Positions 27,511 to 38,000 of a DNA stretch of 64,000 nt are shown one piece after another. Source of the DNA: Thalassotalea euphylliae (GTDB taxonomy: Bacteria > Pseudomonadota > Gammaproteobacteria > Enterobacterales > Alteromonadaceae); the NCBI RefSeq assembly GCF_003390395.1, contig NZ_QUOV01000001.1, positions 2,976,001 to 3,040,000 on the forward strand. Direction: 5' to 3'. The notes below the pieces were generated by a model. It was not told the origin of the DNA. It did not search any database and worked only from the letters and a program-made list of their open reading frames with translations. Position numbers and translations under genes: made by a program. Position 1 is the stretch's first letter; every line of letters begins with the position of its first letter.

Positions 27511-27546
27511 AAAGCGCCCACTAGTGGCGCTTTTGCATTTTTTTTT
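27511..27546. terminator. Hairpin with T run next to the RutR-like gene 3' end
   Basis: AAAGCGCC and GGCGCTTT form a stem with a seven-base loop. A nine-T run at 27538-27546 favours rightward termination, although the leftward RutR-like transcript also meets this stem 30 bases after its stop, followed by TTTATGATTTT. No annotated rightward gene precedes it. Confidence 0.75.
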
Positions 27547-27561
27547 GAATTTGTTGAATTT

Positions 27562-28209
27562 TTATACCGAGTCAGGCATTGCTAAACCAATGCCGTTAAT
27601 AATGATTTTGGCGACAGAAGCGGTTATCTCATCAATATCACTTTCTTCGTATTCAAGCTTGTTTTGCAACAGCAAAACCTCTGCTTGGAAGTCGGCATAA
27701 TATTGTGTGCTTGCCCAGATGGTAAACAATAAATGTACGGGGTTAACTGCCTGCATTTTACCGGCATCTATCCATGCTTGAAAAAGCTGACACTTAGCAC
27801 GGAACCAAGGGCGGTTTTTATCTCGCATGTAGTCTTGCAAACAAGGAGCGCCACGAAGGATCTCTGAAGCGAACAAACGAGACTGCATGGGTTGATGAAT
27901 CGATAAGGCAATTTTACTGCGAATATAGTGATACAGCACTTGCGCCGGGTCATCATCAACGCTGGCGTTATCTAAGCCGATATTCCAGGTTTCAATAATG
28001 CCATTGAGCACTTCTTCATAAAGATTGTCTTTATTTTTAAAGTAATAAAGCACATTGGCTTTGGCTACCCCTGCTTCGCTGGCAATCATGCTCATGCTGG
28101 CACCGTCGTAACCCGATTGCGAAAACAGTTTTTCTGCAGCAGCGAGAATTAGCTGCTGATTCTTTAATCGAGTAACTTCCTTTTTATTTTGCTTTTCTCG
28201 AATTGTCAT
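27562..28209 (-). CDS. RutR-like TetR family regulator
   Basis: This 215-residue regulator has a TetR helix-turn-helix (ILAAAEKLFSQSGYDGASMS to AGVAKANVLYYFKNKDNLY, residues 20-65). Its C-terminal domain closely resembles RutR of E. coli: SRLFASEILRGAP, GKMQAVNPVHLLFTIWASTQ followed by YYADF. RutR binds uracil or thymine and controls pyrimidine and purine genes. The conserved pocket-forming WASTQxYADF segment supports sensing of a nucleobase. The gene stands beside the purine operons, and a RutR-type palindrome at 28266 precedes its start, suggesting autoregulation. Whether the ligand is a pyrimidine or a purine catabolite is open. Confidence 0.87.
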   Translation of the reverse strand: MTIREKQNKKEVTRLKNQQLILAAAEKLFSQSGYDGASMSMIASEAGVAKANVLYYFKNKDNLYEEVLNGIIETWNIGLDNASVDDDPAQVLYHYIRSKIALSIHQPMQSRLFASEILRGAPCLQDYMRDKNRPWFRAKCQLFQAWIDAGKMQAVNPVHLLFTIWASTQYYADFQAEVLLLQNKLEYEESDIDEITASVAKIIINGIGLAMPDSV

Positions 28210-28265
28210 TATTAGCTTTGTATTCTCTTTTCTTTTTAAAATGTAGCGTTATTGCTCTTGCTTTC

Positions 28266-28281
28266 TTAACCATTTGGTCAA
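28266..28281. promoter_or_regulatory. RutR-like operator upstream of the TetR gene (autoregulation)
   Basis: TTAACCATTTGGTCAA differs from the E. coli RutR consensus TTGACCAnnTGGTCAA at one defined position. It lies 57 bases before the regulator start codon and is the closest match to the classical site in this window. Confidence 0.7.
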
Positions 28282-28370
28282 GCAAAATTCTCGCCATATT
28301 TAAATAGTATCATATATGTGGGATAAGTGATTGCCCACACGTAACATAAACACCATATAGGCCGATGCTA

Positions 28371-28397
28371 AAACGGCCCAAAAATGGGCCGCTTTTT
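28371..28397. terminator. Terminator downstream of purF
   Basis: CGGCCCA and TGGGCCG enclose a four-base A loop; A-rich and T-rich flanks are on both sides. It lies 23 bases after the purF stop and also faces the regulator promoter side. Confidence 0.85.
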
Positions 28398-28419
28398 CTA
28401 AATTTCACACCATAGAGTG

Positions 28420-29934
28420 CTACGCACCTTCGTTATGAAGATCAATAATTGAATCGGCGTTTTTATCCGTTTGCTCTTTGCTTTCGTTATTGCGCGCCGC
28501 ATCTAACTTTTCCAAATAGCCTTGGTCAATATCATTGGTAATATACTTACCATCGAATACTGAGGTCTCAAAACGTTTTACTTCTGGATTAAAAGTACGG
28601 GCAGCCGCGACCAAGTCTTCAATATCTTGGAAGATCAGCTCGTCAGCGCCGATAAGCTGACAAATATCGTCCACTTCACGACCATGAGCAATCAACTCAT
28701 TGGCACTTGGCATATCAATACCGTAAACATTCGGGAAACGAATTTCAGGGGCAGCTGAAGCAAAGTAAACCTTCTTAGCACCAGCAGCACGTGCCATTTC
28801 AATAATTTGCTCTGACGTTGTACCACGTACTACAGAGTCATCTACCAATAAGACATTTTTGCCTTTAAATTCAGCACTAATAGCGTTGAGCTTTTGGCGG
28901 ACAGATTTTTTACGCATTTCTTGGCCAGGCATAATAAAGGTACGACCGATATAGCGGTTTTTCACAAAGCCTTGGCGATATGGGATATCAAGTTGCTGGG
29001 CAATTTGCAGGGCGATATCACATGAGGTTTCAGGGATCGGAATAACCACATCAACATCAAGATCGTCCCATTCACGGGCAATTTTTTCACCCAGCTTTTT
29101 GCCCATTTCAACGCGGGTTGCATAAACCGACATTTTATCAATGGTTGAATCTGGGCGGGCAAAATAGACAAACTCAAAAATACATGGGCTATAAGTTGGT
29201 GCGTCCGCACATTGCTGGCTATACATTTTACCGTCTTCGGTAAAGTAAATCGCTTCACCTGGTGCAACGTCGCGAACAAACTCAAAATCACAAGCATCTA
29301 ATGCTACTGATTCTGAGGCAACCATGTACTCAACACCCTGCTCAGTTTCACGCTTACCAAAGACCAATGGACGAATACCGTTAGGGTCGCGAAATGCCAC
29401 CATGCCGTGGCCAATGATCAATGCCACTGTCGCGTATGCACCACGAATTCGTTTGTGAACATTGTTGACCGCTTGGAAAATATCTTCAGGGGTTAATTTT
29501 AACGCCTGAGTTTGCGCTAATTCATGGCCTAGAATGTTAAGTAGTAATTCTGAATCTGAAGTGGTGTTAACGTGGCGGCGAGCGGTTTCAAATAGCCAAG
29601 TTTTTAGTTCGTCAAAGTTGGTGAGGTTACCGTTGTGGGCAAGAGCAATGCCGAAGGGAGAGTTAGCATAAAAGGGTTGGGCTTCTGAGGAACTTGAAGT
29701 GCCTGCGGTGGGGTAGCGAATATGCCCGATGCCGATGTTGCCTTGGAGTCGGTGCATATGCCGTGTGTGAAACACATCCTTGACCAACCCATTTGCTTTT
29801 CGTAAACGAAACATATTGTCATTAATGGTGACAATACCAGCAGCATCCTGTCCCCGATGCTGCAACACCGTTAACCCATCATATAAAGACTGATTGACAG
29901 CTGAATTACCAACTATACCAACAATACCACACAT
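28420..29934 (-). CDS. purF: Amidophosphoribosyltransferase
   Basis: PurF performs the first step of de novo purine synthesis, using glutamine and PRPP to make phosphoribosylamine. The 504-residue protein begins MCGIVGIVG, with Cys2 as the glutaminase nucleophile, followed by [11 protein letters not shown] and [12 protein letters not shown]. The PRPP-binding site is [18 protein letters not shown] near residue 365. No [4Fe-4S] propeptide is present, as in E. coli. It follows cvpA by 37 bases, the usual gammaproteobacterial order. It is a biosynthetic gene beside a degradative locus, but no PurR-type box was seen before cvpA. Confidence 0.97.
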   Translation of the reverse strand: MCGIVGIVGNSAVNQSLYDGLTVLQHRGQDAAGIVTINDNMFRLRKANGLVKDVFHTRHMHRLQGNIGIGHIRYPTAGTSSSSEAQPFYANSPFGIALAHNGNLTNFDELKTWLFETARRHVNTTSDSELLLNILGHELAQTQALKLTPEDIFQAVNNVHKRIRGAYATVALIIGHGMVAFRDPNGIRPLVFGKRETEQGVEYMVASESVALDACDFEFVRDVAPGEAIYFTEDGKMYSQQCADAPTYSPCIFEFVYFARPDSTIDKMSVYATRVEMGKKLGEKIAREWDDLDVDVVIPIPETSCDIALQIAQQLDIPYRQGFVKNRYIGRTFIMPGQEMRKKSVRQKLNAISAEFKGKNVLLVDDSVVRGTTSEQIIEMARAAGAKKVYFASAAPEIRFPNVYGIDMPSANELIAHGREVDDICQLIGADELIFQDIEDLVAAARTFNPEVKRFETSVFDGKYITNDIDQGYLEKLDAARNNESKEQTDKNADSIIDLHNEGA

Positions 29935-29971
29935 AAACCTGTTCTCCGACGAGTGTGTTTTACCAAGTGAA

Positions 29972-30454
29972 TTAAGTTAAAAAACTTGAAGATTGCTTGA
30001 GGTACTCAAAAAACCACTCTATCACTAAGGTAAACTCTGGGATCAGGGTCGAACTTTGCCACCACGGCGTAGACGACGAAGCCGTAAATGCGTCCATAAA
30101 GAACAACAAGGCACTGACAATTAACACCCCTCGCAATCCACCAAATGCCAAGCCAAGCACGCGATCAGTACCAGACAAACCAGTTTTTTGCACCAGCTGA
30201 CTAACAACATAATTGACTAAGGCACCAAGAATTAAGGTGGAAATAAAGAGAATAGCGATAGCTGCGGCGTTGCGCAGGAGGTGTTCAGAGATATTAGTGA
30301 GTAAGGCAGCGAGGTTAGGATAAAAAGAGCTGGCGATAAAGAAGGCGCCAATCCATACCACAAGTGAGATCGCTTCTTTAACAAATCCACGAACCAAACT
30401 AATTAAGGTTGATATGCCAATAATAGCTAGAATGGCATAGTCTATCCAAACCAT
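29972..30454 (-). CDS. cvpA: CvpA family membrane protein
   Basis: This small inner-membrane protein, 160 residues with four hydrophobic helices, is required for colicin V production in E. coli and otherwise of unclear function. Family features are the N-terminal [37 protein letters not shown], and the [19 protein letters not shown] loop. It precedes purF in an apparent operon, the common arrangement in gammaproteobacteria. Confidence 0.93.
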   Translation of the reverse strand: MVWIDYAILAIIGISTLISLVRGFVKEAISLVVWIGAFFIASSFYPNLAALLTNISEHLLRNAAAIAILFISTLILGALVNYVVSQLVQKTGLSGTDRVLGLAFGGLRGVLIVSALLFFMDAFTASSSTPWWQSSTLIPEFTLVIEWFFEYLKQSSSFLT

Positions 30455-30726
30455 ATGCTGAGTAATCTCAAGAAATTAGTGGCGCGCATTCTAACAGATG
30501 AACACCAGTGATAATATATTTTTATTTATTTAACCTTATGTTTGGATAAAAAATAGTGTGTCATCAATAAAAGCATACACTTAAATTTATCATTTCCTTC
30601 TAGCGAGAAATTTTTGCTGATATCAAGGAAAATTTGCGCGTCAATAGCTAGCCTATTGCAAGTAAATTTAACGCTGACAGCAGTAAAAATAGCAGCTAGA
30701 AGCACATTAGTCATCCAATTCTAAGG

Positions 30727-31419
30727 TTATTTAGTCACTTTAAATTTGGCAATTCTGCCTTGCACGCTGGTTAAGCTTTTCAACTTAGGGATGGCTTTTT
30801 CAAGCTCTGCTTTGTGCAAGTTAGGGCCAATAATCACTTTCGTTAATGTACCTTTTTGCGTTTTAATTGGCTGGGTAAAGGCGTTGTAACCAGCACCTTT
30901 TAGTTTTGCCATTAAATCGTCGACATTCTTTTTATGTTTAAAGCTACCCAAGTGAATCACCCATGCGTACTGGTCTTTCTTCACAGGTGGCAATTTAGGC
31001 GTTGATTTAGGCATTTCTTTAGATACTGCCGAGGCATTCATCGCAATCTTAGCTTCTTTCTTGGCGGGCGTTGCTACCGTTGTGTTGTTCTTACTAACCT
31101 GCGACGTATTTGAATCACTCTCAATGCCGTTAATCGCTTGCTCGGTATTGGCTGTATCTAGGGTTGCCTGGGTTACTAGCTGCTCATCTATCGGCTCTTC
31201 ATCGCTAATATTCGGCTTAGGGATTGCAGCCAGTTTTTCTTCAGGGAAGGCTTTATGTGCTATTGCACCCTCAAATTTTGGCGCTTGCGGGATCGCCTCA
31301 AAATCAGCCTGATAGCTTTCTTTCTCACCATCAAGAATATCCGGCAAGAAAATGATCAGTGCTGCTGCAACGATTATCGTGCCAACCAATCTATTTTGAA
31401 ACGGGGTAGACAAGCGCAA
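30727..31419 (-). CDS. SPOR domain protein (DedD-like)
   Basis: This 230-residue protein has an N-terminal membrane anchor (LVGTIIVAAALIIFLPDIL, residues 11-29), a long low-complexity periplasmic linker rich in Ala, Glu, Lys and Thr, and a C-terminal SPOR domain (residues 150-230: YAWVIHLGSFKHKKNVDDL to LTSVQGRIAKFKV). SPOR domains bind denuded peptidoglycan at the division septum. The position between folC and cvpA matches dedD of E. coli, which acts in cell constriction. Confidence 0.88.
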   Translation of the reverse strand: MRLSTPFQNRLVGTIIVAAALIIFLPDILDGEKESYQADFEAIPQAPKFEGAIAHKAFPEEKLAAIPKPNISDEEPIDEQLVTQATLDTANTEQAINGIESDSNTSQVSKNNTTVATPAKKEAKIAMNASAVSKEMPKSTPKLPPVKKDQYAWVIHLGSFKHKKNVDDLMAKLKGAGYNAFTQPIKTQKGTLTKVIIGPNLHKAELEKAIPKLKSLTSVQGRIAKFKVTK

Positions 31420-31484
31420 CTCCTCTGGCTAATTCAACAACTCTTATCGATTGTCTGCTTTTAATCAATCACCACTGCTTCGAT

Positions 31485-32774
31485 TTAACCAACCAATGAT
31501 GGCCTTATTTCAGCAACAGTAAAAAAGGAACCAAACACTAATACCAACTCATCAGCATTAGCCTCGTTTTTTGCCATTGTAAAGGCATGTTCAACATTGT
31601 CAAAACAATTACCTGTTAGCGCAAGTTCATCAACTAAGCTGTTGATTTCTTGAGTGCTTGCTGCTCGTGGGCCAGACAATGACGCAAAGTACCAAGCATC
31701 AACACTTGTGGTCAGCTCTGCTAGTGTTGCACTGATATCTTTATCTTTTAGCATACCAACGACAGCATGTACTTTGCGATAACCAAGGCGGTTAATCGTT
31801 TGCGCTAGATGTTTTGCCGCGTGAGGGTTATGCGCGACATCAAGCATAATATCGCCTTTGAAATCATCATCCTCCTTGCCCTTAAACACCTCTGTACGCC
31901 CTGCCACTTTGGTTTGTGCGATAACTTGATTGATCCGCCCAACATTAAGCTCGACATTTAGCTCTGTCAGCACCATTAGCCCTGTCGCAACATTATCTAG
32001 CGGAATATGTGGTAATTGCAGGTCGTCATAAACGCTGTCAGCGCTAATTTGCTGCCATCGCCAGCAGTTTTCCTGTTTGCTGATATCAAACGCTACACCT
32101 CGGGCAAGTAGCTCAGCGCCAATATCCTCGGCATGCTTAGCCACGGATACAGGCATATCAGGCTCACCAACAATCGCAGGTTTATTGCTGCGGAAAATGC
32201 CCGCTTTTTCAAAGCCAATGGCTTCGCGTGTGTTCCCCAAAAATGCTTGATGGTCTAAATCTACAGAAGTCACCACAGCAATATCGGCATCTATCATGTT
32301 AGTCGCATCAAGACGACCACCTAAACCCACTTCCAAAATAATGTAACTTGGCTGTTGTTGCTGCAAAATAAGCAAGCCCGCTAAAGTGGTAAACTCATAG
32401 TAAGTGAGGGAAATTTCCGCGCGTGCTTGCTCCACCGCGGTTAATGCTGCGATCCAAGGTTGATCGTCAACATCGAATTTATTGATGCGCAAACGCTCAT
32501 TAAAGCGCTCTATATGGGGTGAAGAGTATACGGCGACTTGCTGTTGCAGACTCAGTAAATAGTTCTCGATAAAGGCGCAAGTGGTTCCTTTGCCATTGGT
32601 GCCAGCAACGGTGATCACTTTGGCGAAGCTTAAATCGATGTTGAGGCGCTCAGCTACTTGGCTAATACGGTCAAGTCCAAGATCTATCTCTTGGTTGTGA
32701 ATGGTTTCTAAATAACAAAGCCATTGTGACAACGACCAGTTATCACAATGGCTTTCAGATGTGTTTTCGCTCAT
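31485..32774 (-). CDS. folC: Dihydrofolate synthase / folylpolyglutamate synthase
   Basis: FolC adds glutamate to dihydropteroate and to reduced folates in the cytoplasm. The 429-residue Mur-ligase-type protein has the ATP loop VAGTNGKGTTCAFIENYL near residue 58, EVGLGGRLDATNMI, the carbamylated-Lys region FEKAGIFR, and LDVAHNPHAAKHL near residue 303. It lies downstream of accD on the same strand with a gap of 164 bases and is followed by the SPOR gene, the conserved accD-folC-dedD-cvpA-purF order of gammaproteobacteria. Confidence 0.96.
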   Translation of the reverse strand: MSENTSESHCDNWSLSQWLCYLETIHNQEIDLGLDRISQVAERLNIDLSFAKVITVAGTNGKGTTCAFIENYLLSLQQQVAVYSSPHIERFNERLRINKFDVDDQPWIAALTAVEQARAEISLTYYEFTTLAGLLILQQQQPSYIILEVGLGGRLDATNMIDADIAVVTSVDLDHQAFLGNTREAIGFEKAGIFRSNKPAIVGEPDMPVSVAKHAEDIGAELLARGVAFDISKQENCWRWQQISADSVYDDLQLPHIPLDNVATGLMVLTELNVELNVGRINQVIAQTKVAGRTEVFKGKEDDDFKGDIMLDVAHNPHAAKHLAQTINRLGYRKVHAVVGMLKDKDISATLAELTTSVDAWYFASLSGPRAASTQEINSLVDELALTGNCFDNVEHAFTMAKNEANADELVLVFGSFFTVAEIRPSLVG

Positions 32775-32881
32775 TTGTTAAGGCTATTAATATCTGAGGT
32801 ATTTCAATACCGCTACCTTAGCATGCCCTGCTGGCAAGTTGAATCAAGCTACAGAGCAAATCAGCTATTTAGTATAATTGT

Positions 32882-32917
32882 GTTAGCAAAAAGCGTTAGC
32901 AAAAAGCGTTAGCAAAA
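32882..32917. repeat. 13-base tandem repeat GTTAGCAAAAAGC
   Basis: Two complete copies and a partial third lie between accD and folC, ending 21 bases after the accD stop on the minus-strand sense. No function is evident. Confidence 0.9.
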
Positions 32918-32938
32918 CAGTTTTTGTAAAACTACGAG

Positions 32939-33847
32939 TTACTCAGCTTCCGGCTCTTCAATTTTAGGCTGCTCTACAGAGCTACTATCAGCTTGTTCAA
33001 GGCTTGGCTGCCCCGTAAATTTCGCCAACATACGGCCCAAAGTTGCACGCATTTCACGGCGATCAACAATCATGTCAATCGCGCCCTTCTCCAATAAGAA
33101 TTCGCTGCGTTGGAATCCCTCAGGTAGCTTTTCGCGTACCGTTTGTTCGATAACACGCGGGCCTGCAAAACCAATTAGTGCTTTCGGCTCAGCAACATTA
33201 ATATCGCCTAGCATTGCTAAACTTGCCGATACACCGCCCATGGTTGGGTCAGTCAGTACAGACACATAAGGTAAGCCTTTCTCGCTCATTTTGGCCAATG
33301 CGGCACTGGTTTTCGCCATCTGCATTAACGAGAACAATGCCTCTTGCATACGTGCGCCGCCACTGGCAGAAAAACAAATCAGCGGCAGATTGTGCTCTAA
33401 ACAGTACTCTGCTGCTTGCACAAAACGAGCACCAACAACGGATGCCATTGAGCCGCCAAGGAAAGAGAATTCAAATGCGGCAGCAACGACAGGCATGCCA
33501 TTAAGCTCACCACGCATGACCACTAATGCATCTTTCTCACCTGTTGATTTTTGCGCCGATGAAATACGATCTTTATAACGCTTAGAGTCTTTAAACTTAA
33601 GAATATCTTGTGGCTCTAGCTCTGCACCAATTTCAACGCGCTCGCCTTGGTCGAGGAAGCTTTCAATGCGTTTGCGCGCCGAGATGCGCATATGGTGATC
33701 ACACTTTGGACAAACAAACTGCTGACGCTCTACTTCAGCTTTATACAGTACGGCGTTACAAGCACTACATTTTGTCCACACGCCTTCTGGAATGTTTCTT
33801 TTTTGTGTTCCCTTTGCTTTTGGGAGAATCTTTTCTATCCAGCTCAT
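32939..33847 (-). CDS. accD: Acetyl-CoA carboxylase carboxyltransferase beta subunit
   Basis: AccD with AccA transfers the carboxyl group from biotin to acetyl-CoA, starting fatty acid synthesis. The 302-residue protein has the N-terminal zinc ribbon ([12 protein letters not shown] then [10 protein letters not shown], residues 27-53) and the crotonase-like core with [18 protein letters not shown] and [17 protein letters not shown]-terminal acidic tail of about 20 residues is low complexity. It heads the accD-folC-SPOR-cvpA-purF run. Confidence 0.97.
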   Translation of the reverse strand: MSWIEKILPKAKGTQKRNIPEGVWTKCSACNAVLYKAEVERQQFVCPKCDHHMRISARKRIESFLDQGERVEIGAELEPQDILKFKDSKRYKDRISSAQKSTGEKDALVVMRGELNGMPVVAAAFEFSFLGGSMASVVGARFVQAAEYCLEHNLPLICFSASGGARMQEALFSLMQMAKTSAALAKMSEKGLPYVSVLTDPTMGGVSASLAMLGDINVAEPKALIGFAGPRVIEQTVREKLPEGFQRSEFLLEKGAIDMIVDRREMRATLGRMLAKFTGQPSLEQADSSSVEQPKIEEPEAE

Positions 33848-34150
33848 AAATTAACTGTGCCTATTGCAATGAAATCAGGACGGTTGGTCGCACGGCAGTT
33901 TGCCTATGCTGAGTTAACCGATAGTTAACCAATTTTGCACCAAGCGCCTATAAATAACTAGTGAATCGCAGGATTAAACCATAGAATCATGCAGATAGTT
34001 ATAAAAAACTGGTCTGGTTTGTTAGACAAATAGCGGTTTTTATCCTAGCTAACGCTTGAATATGCTTTACTGTGCCAATAAAGCTCGCTTTAAGTGCTCG
34101 CCAGCAAGCAGTCCCGTAAGTAATAGCCCAGCAAGTATTAGTGGATATGG
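33848..34150. other. Intergenic region truA-accD
   Basis: This stretch contains an AGTTAACCGATAGTTAACC direct/inverted motif around 33913-33931 and otherwise AT-rich sequence that must hold the accD promoter. No gene or convincing terminator was seen. Confidence 0.5.
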
Positions 34151-34948
34151 TTAATCTGGCAAAAAGAGTGGCCCAAGTGGGCGCTTTGGAATAGCAAACT
34201 GCTCAGGATAATCCACGTCCACAAAGTATAAGCCACCAGCATTTGCCGTCATGCCAGCGACACAACGATTTTTAGCCGCCAGCACTTCTGCTATCCAATC
34301 AATGGTTTCTAAGCCGCGACCGACACGCATTAAACTACCGGCAATATTGCGGATCATATGATGCAGAAATGCATTGCCTTTTACGTCTAACACCAGAAAA
34401 TCACCGACCCGCGTAACATTGCAATGGTACAGAGTACGCACGGGTGAATTGGCTTGACAATGTACAGTGCGGAACGAAGTAAAGTCATTCTCGCCAACCA
34501 ATACTTGCGCCGCTTGATGCATCGCTTTTTCATCCAACGGATGGTGACAAAAGGTAACACCGGTTGAAAGAATTGCAGGTCTAAATGGCGAATTATTGAT
34601 GACATAGCGATAGCGTCTCGCGGTTGCGCTAAATCTGGCATGAAAATCTTCATCGACCGCTTTAACCCAACGCACAGCGATATCTTTTGGTAAGTTAGTG
34701 TTCACCCCGAGCGTCCAAGCAACATCTTTTCGAGTTTTGCTTGTATCAAAATGAATCACTTGATTGGTGGCATTAACCCCGGTATCGGTGCGACCTGCGC
34801 AAACGACTTCTATTGGTTCATCGGCGATACGTGACAACGCTTTTTCTAGTGTTTCTTGCACACTAGGTGAGTGATTCTGTTTTTGCCAACCACAATATTT
34901 TGTGCCGTCGTATTCTATACCGAGCGCGTACCGCATACTTGCCTCCAA
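34151..34948 (-). CDS. truA: tRNA pseudouridine(38-40) synthase
   Basis: TruA isomerises uridines 38-40 in the anticodon stem of many tRNAs. The 265-residue protein begins [19 protein letters not shown] and has the catalytic Asp in [20 protein letters not shown] near residue 54. The [28 protein letters not shown] and [10 protein letters not shown] segments are conserved. It lies downstream of fimV with a terminator between them; the fimV-truA-accD order is conserved in gammaproteobacteria. Confidence 0.97.
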   Translation of the reverse strand: MEASMRYALGIEYDGTKYCGWQKQNHSPSVQETLEKALSRIADEPIEVVCAGRTDTGVNATNQVIHFDTSKTRKDVAWTLGVNTNLPKDIAVRWVKAVDEDFHARFSATARRYRYVINNSPFRPAILSTGVTFCHHPLDEKAMHQAAQVLVGENDFTSFRTVHCQANSPVRTLYHCNVTRVGDFLVLDVKGNAFLHHMIRNIAGSLMRVGRGLETIDWIAEVLAAKNRCVAGMTANAGGLYFVDVDYPEQFAIPKRPLGPLFLPD

Positions 34949-35020
34949 ATAATTTGGCGCGCATTATCCTAGATTTAAAAGCTGATTGCCATAGCGGATA
35001 ACCCTTTGCCAAAGACATAA

Positions 35021-35048
35021 AAAAGTCGCTTTTTATTGAGCGACTTCT
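35021..35048 (-). terminator. Terminator downstream of fimV
   Basis: AAGTCGCT and AGCGACTT enclose an eight-base loop. On the minus strand the stem is followed by TTTTTTATG, fitting the end of the fimV transcript 48 bases after its stop. Confidence 0.85.
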
Positions 35049-35095
35049 TTTCGTTGGCTGTCCGCACTAAATAGCATTAATCAGCGGTTAGCCCA

Positions 35096-38000
35096 TTATT
35101 TGAGGTTTTCCAACAATTGCTGTGCCTCGTATTGCTGTTGAGCATCACCGTTATCAACGACATCCATTAGGATGACTTCTGCATTTTCATTGTCGCCAAT
35201 TTCTAAATAGACCTTAGCGAGATCTAATTTAGCGGCAATTCCGTTATCGTCATCATCAACGTCAATATCATTTACGTCGTTGGTAAATTCGGGGAATTCA
35301 TTTAAGCCAACGTCGATATTAGTTTTTTGATATGGCTCACTCGAGCTTGGCTGCAAGCTGTCAGATAACAGAGAATCAACGGAAACAAAGTCATCGTCCT
35401 TATTTTCATTTGATTGTGACGTTTGACTTGTATCATCAAGCAGATCAATTTCTAACTCATTCTCCAGCTCATTTGCTAACGGGTTATCATGTGCTGAGCT
35501 CTCTTCAATCACAAGTTCATCGCCAATATCTAACTCATCAGATAAATCAAAGCCACTGTCGTCATCAGATGATGTTGACTCTTCTTCAATATTGGCCAGT
35601 AGTTCATCAAAGTCTAAGCTATCAAGCTCTTGAATATCTTCTATTTCATTCGCTTCTGTGACTTCTTCTCGTTCAGCTTCGCCTTCAGCTAACAAATCGG
35701 CAAGTACATTGCTGTCAGTAAAGTCCGGCGATAGTTCTACCGTCGCATCAACGTCTTTTTCGTCATTAAGCAATTCTGACAGGGTTGATTCATCAAAATC
35801 AGTTGCTAAATCCGCAGTTATATCATCTTGGCTATCTTGCAATACTTCAGTATTTTCTATTTCCAGCAAGTCATCAGTAGCTGCTTCAAGCTCTGCATCT
35901 AAATCAGAACGCTCAGTTTCTGCCGCTAAATCACTGGTTTCAATACCTGATAACAAGTCATCACCAATATCTAGCTCATCTTCAGCTTGTTCTTCATCAA
36001 GATCCGCCTGAACATCGGCAATGAGGTTGTCGATATCAATGTCATCTGACATTTCATCTGAAACTTCGTCTGCTTCAGCTTGCACTTCAGGCTCTGGCTC
36101 TGTCACCTCTGGTTGAGCTTCATCTGCCGTGTTATTAGTAGCAGTAGGCTCCGACATAGCATCAGCTTGACTTTCAGTAGCAATACCAGCATCAGTATCA
36201 TCACCAAGCATGTCGCTAAAGTCAGCATTTAAAAATGGTGCTACATACTCTTCGGTAAATGCCTCTATTTGCGCGTGATGTTCAGATAGCTCTTCTTCAT
36301 CTGAATCTAACAATTGGTCGATATCAGCAGCATCGTTTACATCAATATTTTCTGCCAGTTGATCGGCCGCTAATTCAGCGTCGCCAGCATCAGAGTCTGC
36401 ACCACTATCACCCGTTTCACCGTTAATACTGTTAAGCAATGCGTCAATATCGTCCGGATCGGTGATCTCCATATCACTGTCATCAACTTGTGATACTTGC
36501 TGAGTCTCACTGTCGCCATTAATGCTGTCTAAAAGTGCATCAATATCGTCAGGGTCGGTAACATCAGCGCCATCTGGAATCTCATCAGCAGCATTTGCTT
36601 CGGTTGCTTCTGGCGCAGCTGGTGCATCGCCATTAATTCTATCTAAAAGTGCATCAATATCGTCAGGGTCGGTAACATCAGCGCCATCTGGAATCTCATC
36701 AGCTGCACTTGCTTCGGTTGCTTCTGGCGCAGCTAGTGTATCGCCATTAATACTATCTAAAAGTGAATCAATATCGTCAGGGTCGGTAACATCAGCGCCA
36801 TCAGGAATTTCATCTGCAGCACTTGCCTCAGTCGCTTCTGGCTTGTCTGGTGTATCACCATCAAGACTATCGCTGTTTATGCTATCAAGTAACGCATCAA
36901 TATCATCTGGGTCGGTAACATCAGCGCCGTCTGGAATCTCATCAGCAGCACTTGCCTCGGGCGCAGCTGGTGTATCACCATTAATGCTATCTAAAAGTGC
37001 ATCAATATCATCAGGATCGGTAACATCAGCGCCATCTGGAATCTCATCAGCGGCACTTGCTTCGATTGCTTCTGGGGCAGCTGGAGCATCGTCATTAATA
37101 CTATCTAAAAGCGCATCAATATCGTCTGGGTCGGTAACATCAGCGCCATCTGGAATCTCATCAGCAGCACTTGCCTCCGGCGTAGCTGGTGCACCGTCAC
37201 CGATACTATCTAAAAGCGCATCAATATCATCAGGGTCGGTAACATCAGCGCCATCTGGAATCTCATCAGCAGCACTTGCTTCGGTTGCTTCTGGGGCAGC
37301 TGGTGCATCGTCATTAATACTATCTAATAGCGCATCAATATCGTCTGGGTCGGTAACATCAGCGCCGTCTGGAATCTCATCAGCGGCACTTGCTTCGGTT
37401 GCCTCGGTCGTAGCAGGTGCATCGGCATCAGCAACATCATCAGTAGCACCAGAAAGTAATGCGTCAAGATCATCTTGTCCCAGTTCACCATCAGCTAACG
37501 GCTCACTACCTTCTTCTAGAGCAACTAGATCGTCAGCTTCATCTTCAGCTGAGCTTTCATCATCAGCGCCAAGCCCCGAAAGCAGATCGTCAAGGTCACT
37601 TTGATCTAATTGACCACCATCAAGTGCCTCACCTTCCTCTTCTGCCTTACTATCTGCGTCGCCGTCCTCGCTAGTGTCATCACCCGAAAGCAGATCATCT
37701 AGCATGCTTTGATCGAGCTCACCACTTTCTAGCGGCTCACTTTCTTCTTCAACTTTATCCAAGTCATCATCAAGCGAAATATCTTCTAGGTCATCTAGTT
37801 CATCTAGCTCATCGTCTAAATGAATAACTTCATCGCTTAAATCATCATCAAGCAAGTCATCACCAAGATCGTCGATATCATCAGAGAATAAATCATCTGT
37901 TTCATCGTCCGACTCAGTTAGATCAATGGAAAGCTCATCATCAAGCGACAGCTCGCCATCAAGCGATAAGTCTTCCTCTATTGCTTCACTTGCCACTTCT

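Larger units (their letters stand above)
27091..27561. other. Intergenic region between the amidase operon and the RutR-like gene
   Basis: These 471 bases hold a GC-rich hairpin GCTGGCC/GGCCAGC at 27221-27239, the RutR-like site at 27293, a small hairpin CACCAATTTGGTG around 27381-27393, a short AGAGGA-preceded ATG frame of six codons near 27476, and a strong hairpin with T run at 27511. No protein gene is supported. Confidence 0.6.

Noticed and set aside
30526..30714. A 62-codon minus-strand frame between the SPOR gene and cvpA
   Set aside because: Composition is not convincing, no good ribosome site, and the gap is simply AT-rich; a small protein cannot be excluded but is not supported.
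36510..37410. CRISPR-like array
   Set aside because: The repeats are coding, acidic protein repeats of uneven spacing inside fimV; no cas genes are present.
36522..37604. A 360-codon open frame on the plus strand opposite fimV, rich in Ser and Ala
   Set aside because: It is the antisense of the repetitive acidic fimV sequence. Its composition is a direct consequence of the repeats, and fimV is complete on the other strand.
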